Origin: Rhodocollybia butyracea
Lineage: Eukaryota; Basidiomycota; Agaricomycetes; Agaricales; Omphalotaceae
Direction of reading: 5' to 3'
Length of the DNA: 64,000 bases
NCBI GenBank assembly: GCA_015501585.1
Contig: JADNRY010000112.1
Coordinates: 1 to 64,000 of the forward strand
Of this stretch, positions 31,613 to 42,760 are shown one piece after another; the first letter of the stretch is position 1; each line of letters begins with the position of its first letter. Position numbers and translations under genes: made by a program. A model generated the notes under the pieces. That model ran no database searches. It saw only the letters and a list, made by a program, of their open reading frames with translations, and had not been told where the DNA came from.

Positions 31613-31929
31613 CTTTATACTAATGTAAGAATACCTTTATACACTGTTCATAAGTAGAGATTATTTTATTAGGCAACACTACAGGGTATATGATGTTTTG
31701 AAACTGGTATAACCGCCGTTTTCACCGGTTCAAAACCGCATAACTGCACTGAACCGGCACCGGTGAGGCGGTTCTTATCAGTTCAGTGCAAGGTTTGCTG
31801 AAATTCAAAAAATATACCACCGGTGCAGTTATCGGTTTGCCCAAAATGGCTGACAAAACTGAACCGCACTGCACTTTAAAACCCTAGATTGAAGAATCGA
31901 GTTCGGCAGGGGACCTGCTTGAGATTTAG

Positions 31930-33479
31930 CCAGTCCCTACACATCTCTGGGAGGTATCTCCGAGGTACTGAAGTGGTGGTGATAGTAGGGAAGAAAGAGA
32001 TCTCTATTTGTCTCAGTATGAGTACATAGATTATATACTGTAAAGATACTTAGATAATATGACGAGTTTCATGCATAGATGTGCATGAAGCTCAACAAAG
32101 TTGCAGTTGACTGTGCATCCCCATGGAAATAGTCGAGGTATTGCTGTGGAGAGATCCTTGAAAGGCATGCTGGGTATTATGTCATGTTTCTATGGACACC
32201 AGGACAGGGGAGCCTCTCATTCGCACTGGTGCCCGGTTTGAGATGTATGACGATATGGTTATGCTTTTACTAGCAGATGTTTTTTGAGGTTTTGTGGTCA
32301 CTCAGCCTTGTAAGCGTAGGTTTAGGGAGCAGATGTCATGGATTGAAATAAGTTTTATCTGCCATTGAATAGACATGATCTGCTTGTATGTTCTTCAGAT
32401 ACAGTATGAGATGCAAGTCAGGTACATATACAGTTCAAGCTTGGACATGGCTCCTCAAGACCTCAGCCTCAAGCCCTTGGGATGGATGAGAACACGAGAT
32501 GGACAGCAACGGTGTGCCAGTGAGAACGGAGATGCCCAAATGAAGGGGTAGTCACTGTCCAGGCACTGCTACTTGCTTTGGGATCATAGGGAAAAGCTTA
32601 GTGAACAAGCACCCCGAGCTGAATTTTGATCTGAGACAAACTTACGCTGCGCATGCAGGAGGCTCCGAGGTTCATGCCAAAAGTGTATGCTAAAAACATT
32701 GTAAGCGTGTTGATTTACTATTATATATGGAGTATCATCTGTGTGGCCCGGAATTGGTAGTGTAGAAGGAGGTATATTTGTCGTTATTATAGAAATTGAA
32801 CAAGAATGAGTGCATGACTTACATGTATGTCCAAGCGTAGTATCTTGAATACAAGTGAACCCATCTGTAAAGGTTAATTTCGATCCTAGTGGCAAGAAGG
32901 ACTCGGGAAATACATACCTGACGGATTCTCCTTCAAAATTGTGTCCTTTCCTAAGGGCTTTCCGACATCATGCATCATGTTCAGGTTGAATAATGAGGGA
33001 CGCTGGATTATATGGATTTGTTAGTGCGATTCTGAATTGCATACGCTGAAAATAATTGAGCAATAGGCCTAGGGAGGCTTCAAGAGGCATTTTGAGCTGT
33101 TGTGACCCTGTTATGAATGTCTTGAGCCGTGCACGCGCGGCAGGGCAGGTTGTGATCAATGATCCCTGCTGTCCTCATATTGTACTGAGGTTGTGAAGTC
33201 CAAGCTTCGAGCTCAAGTTCATGTTAGTTGGCTGATAGTTCCAGGTTTATAGGTTGGTGGGTATCGAAACGTTTGAAGATAAGATGAAGATGCAATCCAA
33301 GTACTCGGATGGTTGTACATAAGTACCTGGTGCAGGTACATTTAATTCATCTGGAGGATTGTGTTTCTATGTTTTGCTGGACGTTGACTGACGATACCTC
33401 GTTGTGAGTGCAGAGACGACTATAATACTTGTACTAGTCGAAAGGCCATCAATGGATTGCATCAATGATAGATAAGATT
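31930..33479. other. No supported gene; holds repeat S copy 2
   Basis: About 32660-32800 is homologous to 19255-19400 (repeat S). The remainder shows no gene. From about 33370 it matches the sequences that precede the other C copies. Confidence 0.4.
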
Positions 33480-35560
33480 AGAAAAAGGAAGCGCCAAACA
33501 ATACATAACTTGACTGGTTCCTTTATCTCTCCTTAGACTCCTACAACAGTCCAGCCAAGCGGCCAAAAACACCAACAGAATACCATGAAAAAACATACCA
33601 CTGTGACAAGGCCAACGAGTCACCGTAAACAACTTGGCTCCTCAGCCTCTTGTTCTTCATCGATTTTTGCCCACCTTCTCAATATCAATGCCTATGAGAA
33701 TCCTACCAGTTCATCGTCTTTACTATAAGATTGTGGTCTGTGTTTTTATTCTACCTACCTTGGGTCTCACAGCCACCAAGAAAGCCGCCAAACACAATGA
33801 TTTCAGATGTCCTCGAATATCGCTCAAAGCGTGTTAACAAGGTACAAGCACCAACGCCCATGATAGTAGTAATTATTCTTGCCAGTCAAGTGGGCTGGTC
33901 ATTTTTATACCACCAGTGAAGCGCGCAGGACTGAGGAAGAAGGAAACACCCAAGGGAGATAGAGGAAGAGGGTGAAACCTTAGTACTTAGTGGCGCTAGA
34001 CCAAAATGGTCACGGAAAACTGCTTCATACGACTCAAAGCCCCTTGTGAGTTTATCTTGATTGTTCTATCACTGACACCTATGCCGATTGTCCACTAGCA
34101 CTGTCCATAGTCTAACGACGGTGAAACTCTTATCATATCCTTTGCTATATTGAAGAAACTAACTCAAAGGTATGTTTTCCTTCCTTATTCCTTCCATGCC
34201 CAATCCATGCAACCTTATTCATCCAGATTTTGATCGTATTGTACATTACAGTCATCCACTTGCCCAATACCCAGCAAATTCTGTCTAACCATCCCCGTTT
34301 AACAAAGACTCTGGTTTTACACTGGTCCCTTCAATTTCTATGCCACGACTTGACTGCCTATGCCAGATCTACCGGACCACTGGCTCCTCGGAACTGAAAT
34401 CACTGCCAGTACATCAGTATATTACCTCCGGAAAAGGGATAGAAGTATAATATATTTTTCCCCTGAATTTTAACAAATTTTTCCAGTGAAAAAGAGTGAA
34501 TATTGCCCCAGAAATAGGCATGGGAAAATAAGTACTTTTTCGGCGGCTATTTCGCCCGAAATAGGGCGCTAAATATGCCATCAATTTCTTTCATATTTCT
34601 TTAGACAAAGAAAATCTATTTCAATGGAAATATGTTAACTATTTCGGCTGCGAAAAGAAACGGGCATTGAGCGGCGGGCCGCCCGGGCAGGTCAAAGGGC
34701 ATTCAATGCCCGTTGCTTTTCGCGGCCGAAATAGTTAACATATTACAATTGAAATATATTTTCTATTGCCACTCATATTTCTGAGGAAATATCAAAGAGA
34801 TTACAAAGGAAAAATGTACCGAAAAATTACTAATAAATCGGCCGAAATTGATGGCATATTTAGCGCCCTATTTCGGGCGAAATAGCCGCCGAAAAAGTAC
34901 TTATTTTCCCATGCCTATTTCTGGGGCAATATTCACTCTTTTTCACTGGAAAAATTTGTTAAAATTCAGGGGAAAAATATATTATACTTCTATCCCTTTT
35001 TCGGAGGTAATATACTGAGGTACTGGCAGTGAATGCGAAGCCTTCTACCGTTTCCTTCAATCATTCAAAATGTATACATCCACAGCTACATCCCAAAGCC
35101 CATCCCCGTCCTCTCCCAGACCGAAACTTCGAAACTTGCCACCCACATAACCCTTTCCCAAAACCTCCTACAGCCGCAAATTCAGTTCCACTCATGCTCC
35201 TTGCCTCCATGACCCCAACTTCCCGTCAGTCCGTCCTCCTACTCGAATATCTCCTAGTCCAATCAGATGTTCTACCATTGAAAGGCGTATTTCATGATGA
35301 TGTGTCAATGGTGGGGAGGTTGCCGGGAGCTCACATGAGGGTTGGGTGGCAGCGACAGATGCAAAGAAATGCGAGGCGGATGTGGCCAGTAGAGTCCACG
35401 GGCGGGTTCCATGCCGAGTTTGGGAGGGAGTTGATTGAGCTTTTCAAGGAATAGTTAAGGGTGGGGTATTGCAGGGAGTATGGAGGGATGAGATATTGAT
35501 GGGATATGTGCGTGGTTTGGATGTTAGGTTTGCGTTTTGGGCCTTGAGAGGTGGGGATGA
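33480..35560 (+). pseudogene. Family C copy 2, split by a foldback element
   Basis: Recognisable pieces: the AAGCGCCAAACAATACATAACTT leader at about 33489-33511; LEYRSKRVNK at about 33815; WSRKTASYDS at about 34005; and LDCLCQIYRTTGSSELK just before the element at 34401-35031. After the element, the MRSLLPFPSI-like sequence and LLEYLLVQSDVLP, then VFHDDVSMVGRLPGAHMR at about 35290-35340. The sequence on both sides joins smoothly over the AAT duplication. Frames are broken at several places even apart from the insertion. Confidence 0.5.
34401..35031. mobile_element. CACTA-like foldback element, second type
   Basis: 631 bp. Both ends read CACTGCCAGTAC and are flanked by the 3-bp duplication AAT (34398-34400, 35032-35034). 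The outer arms are almost identical inverted repeats of about 200 bp; the inner part keeps weaker symmetry around GGCGGGCCGCCCGGGC. It has the same class of ends as 27160-27863 but a different arm sequence, although both share TTTCGGCCGAAAT-like palindromes. There is no coding capacity. Confidence 0.85.
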
Positions 35561-35574
35561 GGCCTAGGGGTGAC

Positions 35575-36000
35575 TATGGGGGACGAGATGAAGAGGCTTT
35601 GACAGGCTTCGGTTACAGGGTTTTGAAGGGACGGTTCCTCGTTTCTTGTTTCTTCTCAGCTTTGTGATGAGGTAACAAGAATCGACCCATGTATATAACG
35701 AGCTGCAAGGGCTTAGCTTTGCAACTTCATATGGCTTCGAAGCTCAGGCTGTTTGCTGTTTGAGATGGTCCTCTTCCTAGGCCCTTCCCAGCCTTTCTGT
35801 TTCTTGTGGAACGAGATTACAAGAGCAGATGGACGTACCAAGAAGACAGTATTGATGAACTTGGGACTGTCATCCGTTATGGATTATTGTTGATTGGCTC
35901 TTCTCGGTTCATAGACCGAGCACAGACGGACGTATCAGGATTGGACATAGACCATGTTGACACCAGAAGGTTTCGAGTTCTATTTTGAGGTTATCCCGGA
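35575..36000 (+). repeat. Repeat Q copy 2
   Basis: Homologous to 24370-24705 and the other Q copies, with GGGACGGTTCCTCGTTTCTTG and GCTTCGAAGCTCAGGCTGTTT. It follows C2. Confidence 0.4.
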
Positions 36001-36449
36001 CCTAATAACAGAACCGCTTTTCTTTTTGGTTCGTCATTGGGCGCGGTATTGTGCTACATGTACTAAGTAGTATTAAATCCAGATCCATCATTGAACGTGT
36101 TGATTTATCCTGAATGGGTAAGTATCTGGTTACAGCTTTGATTTGAAGGTAGTGGTAGAGCTGATTTGGGTGTCAACTTGGAAACCTGGAACGGTCTGAA
36201 CGAATGGATAATTTGGAGTGTTGAATGATAACTTGGATAACTTGTGACGGTAACCTCATCGGTGTGCTTTTGAACTGTGATATGTTTTTAAATTCCTTTC
36301 ATTTGCTAGATATCTTCTTGCCTTGTGCTACCAGGGCTACTATCGTTTAATGTTATGTTTAAACTTTGAAGTACGGTAGCCACCTCATGCAAACACACTT
36401 AACATTTGGCACTTATTTATAGAAACTTCTTTCCGTCCGACTCCACAAT

Positions 36450-37919
36450 ATGCTAACCGTTCCTGTAAACCTCAGCTCTGAGGAGCTCTTTGCATTGAAA
36501 AATAATCTTTGCTTTGAATTTGGACCATCTGTGGTTACCCCGGAACAAGCAAAGGAGCTCAGGACGATGTTGGGAGGTCTTGATTCTGAAATAGCTCACC
36601 TTGAGATGGAAAGAACCAAGCTACTCTCGTTGCTCTCACCAATGCGGCAGCTGCCGTCCAAAACGTTACTGCACATTTTCAAGGATGCATGTGACGAAAA
36701 TCTTCTCCAATGCTATCTGTGGCGATTGAACAAAGATCCTTTCACTCTGACATCTCCCGCCATCACCTACCTTCCTACGATGGCAATCAGTTCTGTATGC
36801 TCTTGTTGGCATAACCTTGTCCTGTCGTCGCCTAGTTTGTGGACAAACCTCACGGTGAAGACATACACTCCGTCTTCGGCTGAAGCAGAGACCTTTGTTG
36901 GTTTCACTGATACAGTTACTCGATATCTAAAGAGATTGGGTGACTCGCCGTTAAGGCTGGAACTGGCTATAGATGGTTCAGCTCAATTTGAGGAGATTCC
37001 ATGCCTAGTCCAACTTACCCAGCATGCTCACCATTGGAAAACGCTCAAGTTGTCAAACTCTGACCATTTACTAACGGAGTACCGCATCCTCTCTGGAATG
37101 CATTTTCCTTTGTTAGATATCATTGAGGGTGTTTCACCACAAGATTTGGATCTTTTCAGGGATTGTCCGAGACTCTGTGTGCTTTCCACCTACGGCTGGT
37201 ATGTGCCAACAGACAAGGACCTCCACAATCTGAAATCTCTCAAGTTGGGTTATGTCTATAGCAGTCTAGAGGGCACACAACCACACTGGACATGTCGTAA
37301 CATCACATTGTTTGCTCTTGTGAATGGTGGTGCGATATTTTCCTAATTCAACTTTCCTTCCTTAAGGCAGCTTGCAGTAGATGAAGGTCATATTCCCATC
37401 CGTACTGGCTGGCCAGCCAATGCATTTACTTCATTCATCTCCAGATCGTCTTGCATGATCACCACATTTACATTTCGGGGCCTAACTCTGTCTGACCTGG
37501 ACCTCGTTGCAGCCCTTCGAGTCATGCCAGCCCTAGTCCATCTCAAAATTGAGGAGCTGCAGCCTACCTTTATCTCTGAGTACCATAATCCTATTACTTC
37601 ACATCTCATCTCAAGCCTAACTCTCCGCAAATCTGCTCCCGTCTCCCTAGTTCCAAAATTACACAGTCTTCATTTGAGATACATATTGGCTGGTCCATTT
37701 GACGATGTTGCTTTTGTTAGTATGGTTGAATCGTGCTGGTTCAAACCTGGTTCGGGCCTATATGCGGAGATGTTAGCAATGGGGAGAGGCTGTATCCAAT
37801 CTGTCGTTCTTAAGTTTACTTGGCGAGAAGTTGATATAGATATGTATGGATCGCTACGGATTTTGGATGCGGAGGGATTGAGAGTAGTAGTTGCTGGAAC
37901 AAATGGAGTGCAGGTATAG
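36450..37919 (+). pseudogene. F-box protein G1, broken by one in-frame stop
   Basis: Closest to the intact G2 at 48391-49965. It starts MLTVPVNLSSEELFALKNN and keeps the F-box LLSPMRQLPSKTLLHIFKD, VCSCWHNLVLSSPSLWTNL and the ending RILDAEGLRVVVAGTNGVQV. A TAA at 37344-37346 stands where G2 has Tyr (TTTTCCTACTTCAAC against TTTTCCTAATTCAAC), and the same frame then continues for 190 codons. Compared with G2 it also lacks about 45 residues around 37240 (the region matching RLRCTTQPLSCLTSALPSC in G2). A degraded box (TTTGGCACTTATTTA, about 36405-36419) precedes the start. Confidence 0.8.
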
Positions 37920-38154
37920 TTGTTTGATGAAGACAGGCGGCAGCTGGCGCAGAGAAGAATCAAGCACTCGAAGGAGACTGGGTCGACGTTAGTGGCTAGA
38001 AGTAAGGAGCGCCACTAACGTTGCCCAGCATTTACAGTACGGGCGTCTACTACAATATATATCTCTCTTATCGGCTCGTTTCGTAGTCCTGTGGAGACCT
38101 GACACAGCCACTAGCCAAATCCGGAGTCAGGACTTATAGTGAAAAGCAAGTATG
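37920..38154. other. Short gap after G1
   Basis: Nothing recognised. Confidence 0.3.
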
Positions 38155-38572
38155 ATCTGCCATCACCTGCACGCACCCGCCATCAACAAGTTGCACGCAC
38201 CCTCGCATCATTTTGCAGGGTGCGTGCTGGTGCGTGCTGGTGCATGCTGGTGCGTGCAGGTGCGTGTAAGGGTGCGTGCAGGTGAGTGCAAGGGTGCGTG
38301 CGAATGATGCCGAGTGCGCACAAGTGTTGCGTGATGTGAATATTCTTTTTGTCCTTGTTTTATCCAAGACTTAATGTCAATAAAATCTACCTTTAGGACC
38401 TCGTCAATTACTCAGTAATTGTCATATATACTACCTATGAATACATAATGTACATATTTCTTGCTGAGTTTGAGTTAAAAGTTAGTCTGTAATTTACATG
38501 CGCACGCACCATGCAACACGCACCTGCACGCACCTGCACGCACCACGCACCGGCTGCACGGCAAAATCACCT
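38155..38572. repeat. GTGCGTGC minisatellite arranged as inverted arms
   Basis: The left arm (about 38155-38310) is a variable array of GTGCGTGCTGG / GTGCGTGCAGG units. The right arm (about 38495-38572) carries the same units in reverse orientation (GCACCTGCACGCACCTGCAC), and both are bordered by ATTTTGC / GCAAAAT. About 190 bp of AT-rich sequence separates them. It could be a foldback transposon. Confidence 0.65.
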
Positions 38573-39620
38573 AGCCCAGGACAGGGTCACATGAACAATA
38601 CATCATAATTATTCATCATTTCGGGTGTGCATGGCCAACCGCTGGTGAGAGTCATCTTGAATTCCCGAAACGGAGTCAGGAAAATTGCATGTACGTCCGT
38701 CAACTCATCGATTTCAAGCGCAAAAATTCAGATTTAAAGTATTTAGAAAGTGAATAAACTCTTTCTCTTCTCTTTCTTTTTTCTCCTTTTTTCAACTTGA
38801 AAAAACTTGAAAAACTTGTTCTCTCCACAGACTCAGGACATGAGCCCTCTTATCGTACTCAGTCATCGATTCCAACAATAGTAAATCAAGTAAACCACTT
38901 CGAAGGACTTCCACATCTGTGGTATTGTAATTGTATAAATTTTTGTCATAATTTCTCTTCTCATTTGCTATTCTAGTGCCTCCCACTGCTACTGTATTAT
39001 TTTAGTTTCCTCTCTTTGCTGTTTCGCCTCCATCTTGTCTTCATGCCTATGTTTTGCTGGTTAGCAAAGCACCGAGAGTGGTAAGTCCATATCCTTATCC
39101 TCGTTAACATCTCGTTCTTGGTCATCAGTCATCGGAACTTGTTGGCCCATCAATGGCCAGAAATCGCTGTTTAAAAAGCTCTTTGGATACGAGAAACATA
39201 ACTCTTGCTAAATTGTTTCTTGGGAAGACTACTGTATAATTACGACCGTAAGTTCAGTAACGCGTAACAGTCGAAAAAATCTGAGGCCGCCAGTAACTTT
39301 CTTTTGATTGTTCCGATTTTTTCGATTTAATTTTGACCCAAATTTTCCAAATCAGAAATTGAAAACACCTCTGTTTCGCGATATTCGAAGTTGAATTATT
39401 TACTACTCCGAATCTTTGGCCTCGAGCGGATGGTAATTTCATGGACTGCATAAAATCAAATTTACAAGTAATATGAGGCTACGCTTCATTCTTTGCTAGT
39501 TTTCCTCCGTAACAAACCATTCCCAATACAACAAATATAACGCAGAATGACGCGCTGGCTTCGGTCAGTTTTTTTTGGTATCATGGAGAGCATTGAGTAG
39601 GATACTCACTGAGGATAAAA
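38573..39620. other. Gene-free stretch with a lone MITE end
   Basis: At about 39231-39262 the sequence TACTGTATAATTACGACCGT followed by AAGTTCAGTAACGCG matches one end of the MITE at 29449-29723. No opposite end was found, so it is a truncated copy. The rest shows nothing recognisable. Confidence 0.45.
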
Positions 39621-39885
39621 TCAGTAAGCGTTGTTGCCGTTCATAACATAGTCTGCGTAGAACTGCCACATTGCCATTGTCCTAAGGAAGACTAATCAAC
39701 GACACATCAGCCAATCAATGCAGATGAACTCACCAGAATGCATCCAGGTTCGCTAGTACCTGCAGCACGGTGATCACAGATGGGGGGAGGATGCTGTATT
39801 GGTGGCCCACATTACTAAGGATATTGGGCACTGTTACGAAGAGGAAGACAGCGAGCAGGAAGCACCAGAGCCGAGTTGTAGGCAT
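39621..39885 (-). CDS. Possible small membrane or secreted protein
   Basis: Exon 1 (39885-39734) and exon 2 (39681-39621) join in frame over a 52-nt intron (GTGAGT...CCTTAG). They give 70 residues starting MPTTRLWCFLLAVFLFVTVP, a signal peptide or membrane helix, and ending YADYVMNGNNAY. No family is recognised. The frame is also open upstream of the ATG for about 24 codons, so it could be the end of a longer gene. The call rests on one clean splice and a plausible hydrophobic N-terminus. Confidence 0.35.
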
Positions 39886-40800
39886 TGTCTCAGACTCGAG
39901 AGTTTTGGGAGTAACTGGGGTACCAGGAAGAGAGTAGTTACACTTACTTAAGTAGCATTGGGATCACAGTATAGATCCATAAGTTGCGGCATGGTGTGTT
40001 CCAGTTGGTTATTCGACTGCGCTGCCTCGAAACTCAATGTCTTTGATACGCAGCTAATTTGGATGACTCTCTTTTCTGGTTTCTTGAACTAAACAACCCC
40101 AAAGGAGAATTGGTTACCAAGCTATATTTCGACTAATGCACACCTGAGCTCTGTTTTTGCACAGTTCTGGTAGTGCCGAGTATCAATCAAATTGACGTCC
40201 CTTTGCCATCTTTCGATTAAGATGGCATATGAGGAAACATCCCCTCACACGTGTATACCTTCGACTTCGGTGCCTAGCGCGCGACAGAGTCATCAGAATC
40301 TCCCGAGCCACAGACTCGAGTCTTTTAGAGACAATTAGATGTCTAGGTGCTTGTCATATAACGAGTTTTGTGCCTTTTATATTTTCGGAATGTGCAGCGA
40401 GTCAGGCGATTGACAGCCAATCCTGTACAATCCATACGACCGTAAGGAACGGTAAGGTTCGGCGATGACCAGACCATGATTCCCTTGCACTTTGTTAGAA
40501 GGATGATACGGGAGAAGAGTGGAGGTTTAGCAGATGTTCAACAGCCATTAGTGGCATGATGGCATCACAATATTCACCAAACAGTGTGCTTAACCAAGTT
40601 CCAGAGGTTTTATTTGTGTATTATAAAGGCTTGCAATGATGAGAGCTCCACGAATAAGATAACAAGGCGATCGAGCCAGTCGAGAACGTGGGACCATCTT
40701 CTCTGCTCCTGGTCGTTATTGTGTCTCCCGCATTCGTATCCGTATCCGCGTTTTTTCACCACAAAGTATCCTACATGACCAGATTGTCTCACTAGAATTA
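39886..40800. other. No supported gene
   Basis: Only short frames without motifs were seen. Confidence 0.3.
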
Positions 40801-40925
40801 CATAGTCGCTGCAGAGAAAGGAGAGTGAGAACTAGCAGAGTTTTTGTTTTCTGCATTGGGAGATGGGAGTATCACCGGATTCAAATACGGTTAAGCTGTG
40901 AGCTGATTAAATGCTCGCTTGTAAG
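40801..40925 (+). pseudogene. Remnant of the 3' end of a gene M copy
   Basis: The sequence GAGTTTTTGTTTTCTGCATTGG followed by AGATGGGAGTATCACCGGA, then GCTTGTAAGTAGAC, matches the last coding part of M2 (about 26095-26230). The 3' flank to about 41000 (AACCACTTCTC.ATCTTCGTACGC) also matches. Everything 5' of this is missing. It sits ahead of C3, as M3 sits ahead of C4. Confidence 0.65.
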
Positions 40926-41154
40926 TAGACTATGAATCGATAGATACATAACCATACCCCGGAACCACTTCTCTATCTTCGTACGCTTCTTGCTCCACTC
41001 CTCAAATTCAAAAGAGATTGTGTTTTTACTCTCCGCTGGCGTTGACTAGGGCTGACGCCGGGCTACCTCGAGAAATCGCGGATATAATGTTGTTTGTCGG
41101 CGAAAATGCAATGAGTGTACTTGTTAACTTGAAAATGGTCGAGCGGTGTACCAA

Positions 41155-42330
41155 TTCAGATAGATGAGATTGAGAAGCGCCAAACAACACATAACTTGAC
41201 TTGATAACTTGACTTGATCATCTGCCCACTTGATATGGAAACTCCGGTGTGACTCGGTAATTGACCGGAATGGAGAAGAAATCTCTGAAACCGAGGCTTA
41301 CAGCTCCCTGAAACAAACACTAAATGCCCGCCTGCAACAAGGCATACGGCAAACCAACTGTTTCCGCTGGGGGTCCCGAGCAATATCTAAAGACATTGTA
41401 CATTCAACCTGGACCCCAGTACTGAAAGACTACGACTCCCTTCCGCCCGACTGGGTAGGGAAAACCGAGGTTTTAGTGGGTATTGGGCCACTACCACAAT
41501 TCCTACCACCCAGCCATGCCAGGTCTGGGCCCTGAGATATTCAAATCCAGATTGCCCAAAGCCCTACACTGCAGTGACCACTACGTGCAAGGTAACTTTA
41601 CCATAATGCATTTCCTCGGGGTGGACCTCTCTTCCCTGTCCCCTTTCTGAAGGTTTGTCTATTCGATTTCCCCTTCTACACTCTACAGTAAACGGAGCTA
41701 GCATTGTACGCGGCTGCCAAACGCTACAGTTTTAAATAAACAATGTACCACCAAAAAAAATAAAAATAAAAATAACTTGACTTGATCCTTTATCTCTCCT
41801 ACTGCACCAAGCCAGTGCCTACAAAACCTTTTCTACCATTTCCTTCGATCACTCGAAACGTCCTCAGATACATCCACAACCATGCCTAAACGAAAACCGA
41901 AACCCATCTCCATCTCCTTCACATACCGAAACTTCGAAACTCACCGGCACCGCCCGCATAGCCCTCCCCTACGGCCGCAAATTCGGTTCCACCTGTGCCA
42001 CGACAGCCCACTATCCTACCCATTGAATATCCCCCAGTCAACCAGGTGTCCTACCGTTCGGAATACGAAAAACCGTGTTTCATGATGAGGTGTCGATAGT
42101 GGGGAGGTTGTCCGGAGCGTGCACGAGGCTTGTGGTGGCGGCGACGGATGCGAGGCAGATGGGGGTAGAGTCGGCAGAGGGATCTCATATGTCGAGTTTG
42201 GGAGGGACAGCATGCGGAAGGAAAGGAGGGCTCGGAGGCGATGGATCTTTGTGAAGGGGCTTGTGGGTTATTGCAGGGAGTATGAGAGGACGCGGTATGG
42301 ATGTGCTGCGTTTTGAGATCAGAAGGAGAG
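41155..42330 (+). pseudogene. Family C copy 3, deleted and interrupted
   Basis: Leader GAAGCGCCAAACAACACATAAC at about 41173-41195, then a LINE fragment (41206-41771), then the leader resumes (TCCTTTATCTCTCC). The middle of the gene is missing. Remaining parts are TTTCCTTCGATCACTCGAAACG at about 41839 and GTTTCATGATGAGGTGTCGA, followed by GGGGAGGTTGTCCGGAGC (the DDVSMVGRL region) at about 42078-42120, with frame breaks. Confidence 0.45.
41206..41771 (+). mobile_element. 5'-truncated LINE-like insertion
   Basis: Encodes the C-terminal end of a retrotransposon polyprotein, with HLIWKLRCDSVIDRNGEEI, then ARLQQGIRQTNCF and LVGIGPL, and a stop at 41535. It is followed by about 240 nt of 3' UTR and an A-rich tail (AAAAAAAATAAAAATAAAAAT). 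The 15-nt repeat ATAACTTGACTTGAT lies on both sides (41191-41205 and 41772-41786), with a second partial copy on the left. A 5' truncation, an A-rich 3' end and a target duplication indicate a non-LTR insertion. Confidence 0.7.
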
Positions 42331-42369
42331 GAGAGGTGATTATGGGAGATGAACGCGATGAGGCTTCGA

Positions 42370-42760
42370 GAAGTATGTTACTAGTATTAGGGACCGTTCC
42401 TCGTTCCTTGGCTCTTCCAGGATCCTCATAGCTAATCAAGGACATGGTCGAGCATTGGTTCAGGGCTGCGCTTCGCAAGTTCACATGGCTTCAGGATAGT
42501 CTTAGGGTTATACTGTTTTCATTCCTTGGCCCTTCTCAACTTCTCGTGGAACGTAGACAGGTGGACGTCATTATGGTAGATGACACGATGAGAGTGAGGG
42601 GGATTTGTTGCCGGATTTCACTTCACGAGTTCGTATGGTTTCAAAGCTCAGGCTGGTCGGTTTTGGAAGGGGCCGTTCCGAGAGTGACCTTGAAGTGGTC
42701 TAGGCCGACGCCTCTTCAAAATTTTACTAATTTCATCTATAGTTTGGCATGGCTCAAGGC
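42370..42760 (+). repeat. Repeat Q copy 3
   Basis: Contains CGCTTCGCAAGTTCACATGG and TTCTCGTGGAACGTAGACAGG, followed by GTCTAGGCCGACGCCTCTTC. That last piece recurs at 56676-56700. Confidence 0.4.

Larger units (their letters stand above)
28785..31886. mobile_element. 3.1-kb non-autonomous hAT-like element
   Basis: Both ends read TAGGGTTTTAAAGTGC inwards, and the element is flanked by a perfect 8-bp duplication GATTGAAG (28777-28784 and 31887-31894). The subterminal regions are rich in CACCGGTGCAG and AACCGCACTGCACTGAACCG palindromes. 8-bp duplications and TAG/CAG termini are typical of hAT elements. No transposase-like frame is visible. The interior carries a mariner-like MITE (29449-29723), a smaller inverted-repeat unit (30525-30678), a GGAA microsatellite and a hairpin at about 31490-31612. 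Confidence 0.85.
26758..31929 (+). pseudogene. F-box gene broken by two DNA transposons
   Basis: Exon 1 (26758-26844) gives MSLLVELPDDVLFNTVKFLA, a classical N-terminal F-box. A 51-nt intron follows, then TCKRLQAITLDRHVWIAAYK from 26896. The frame runs to IYQSRY, where a CACTA-like element (27160-27863) sits between TAT duplications. Beyond it LVVWNVEVIIVFEMQLMQ continues in the same frame. Later pieces include YAPRMSISGSW-like sequence and, in the last part, LTGRIWLLMDPDEGPKPLC and LRNFNLVCTQIE. There a 3.1-kb hAT-like element (28785-31886) interrupts it between GATTGAAG duplications. The final residues and stop lie at 31895-31929. Joins around 28060-28500 are uncertain and may contain further lesions. 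A role as SCF substrate receptor is inferred from the F-box. Confidence 0.75.

Noticed and set aside
38155..38310. CRISPR-like array
   Set aside because: Units are 10-11 bp tandem repeats without unique spacers, in a fungal genome.
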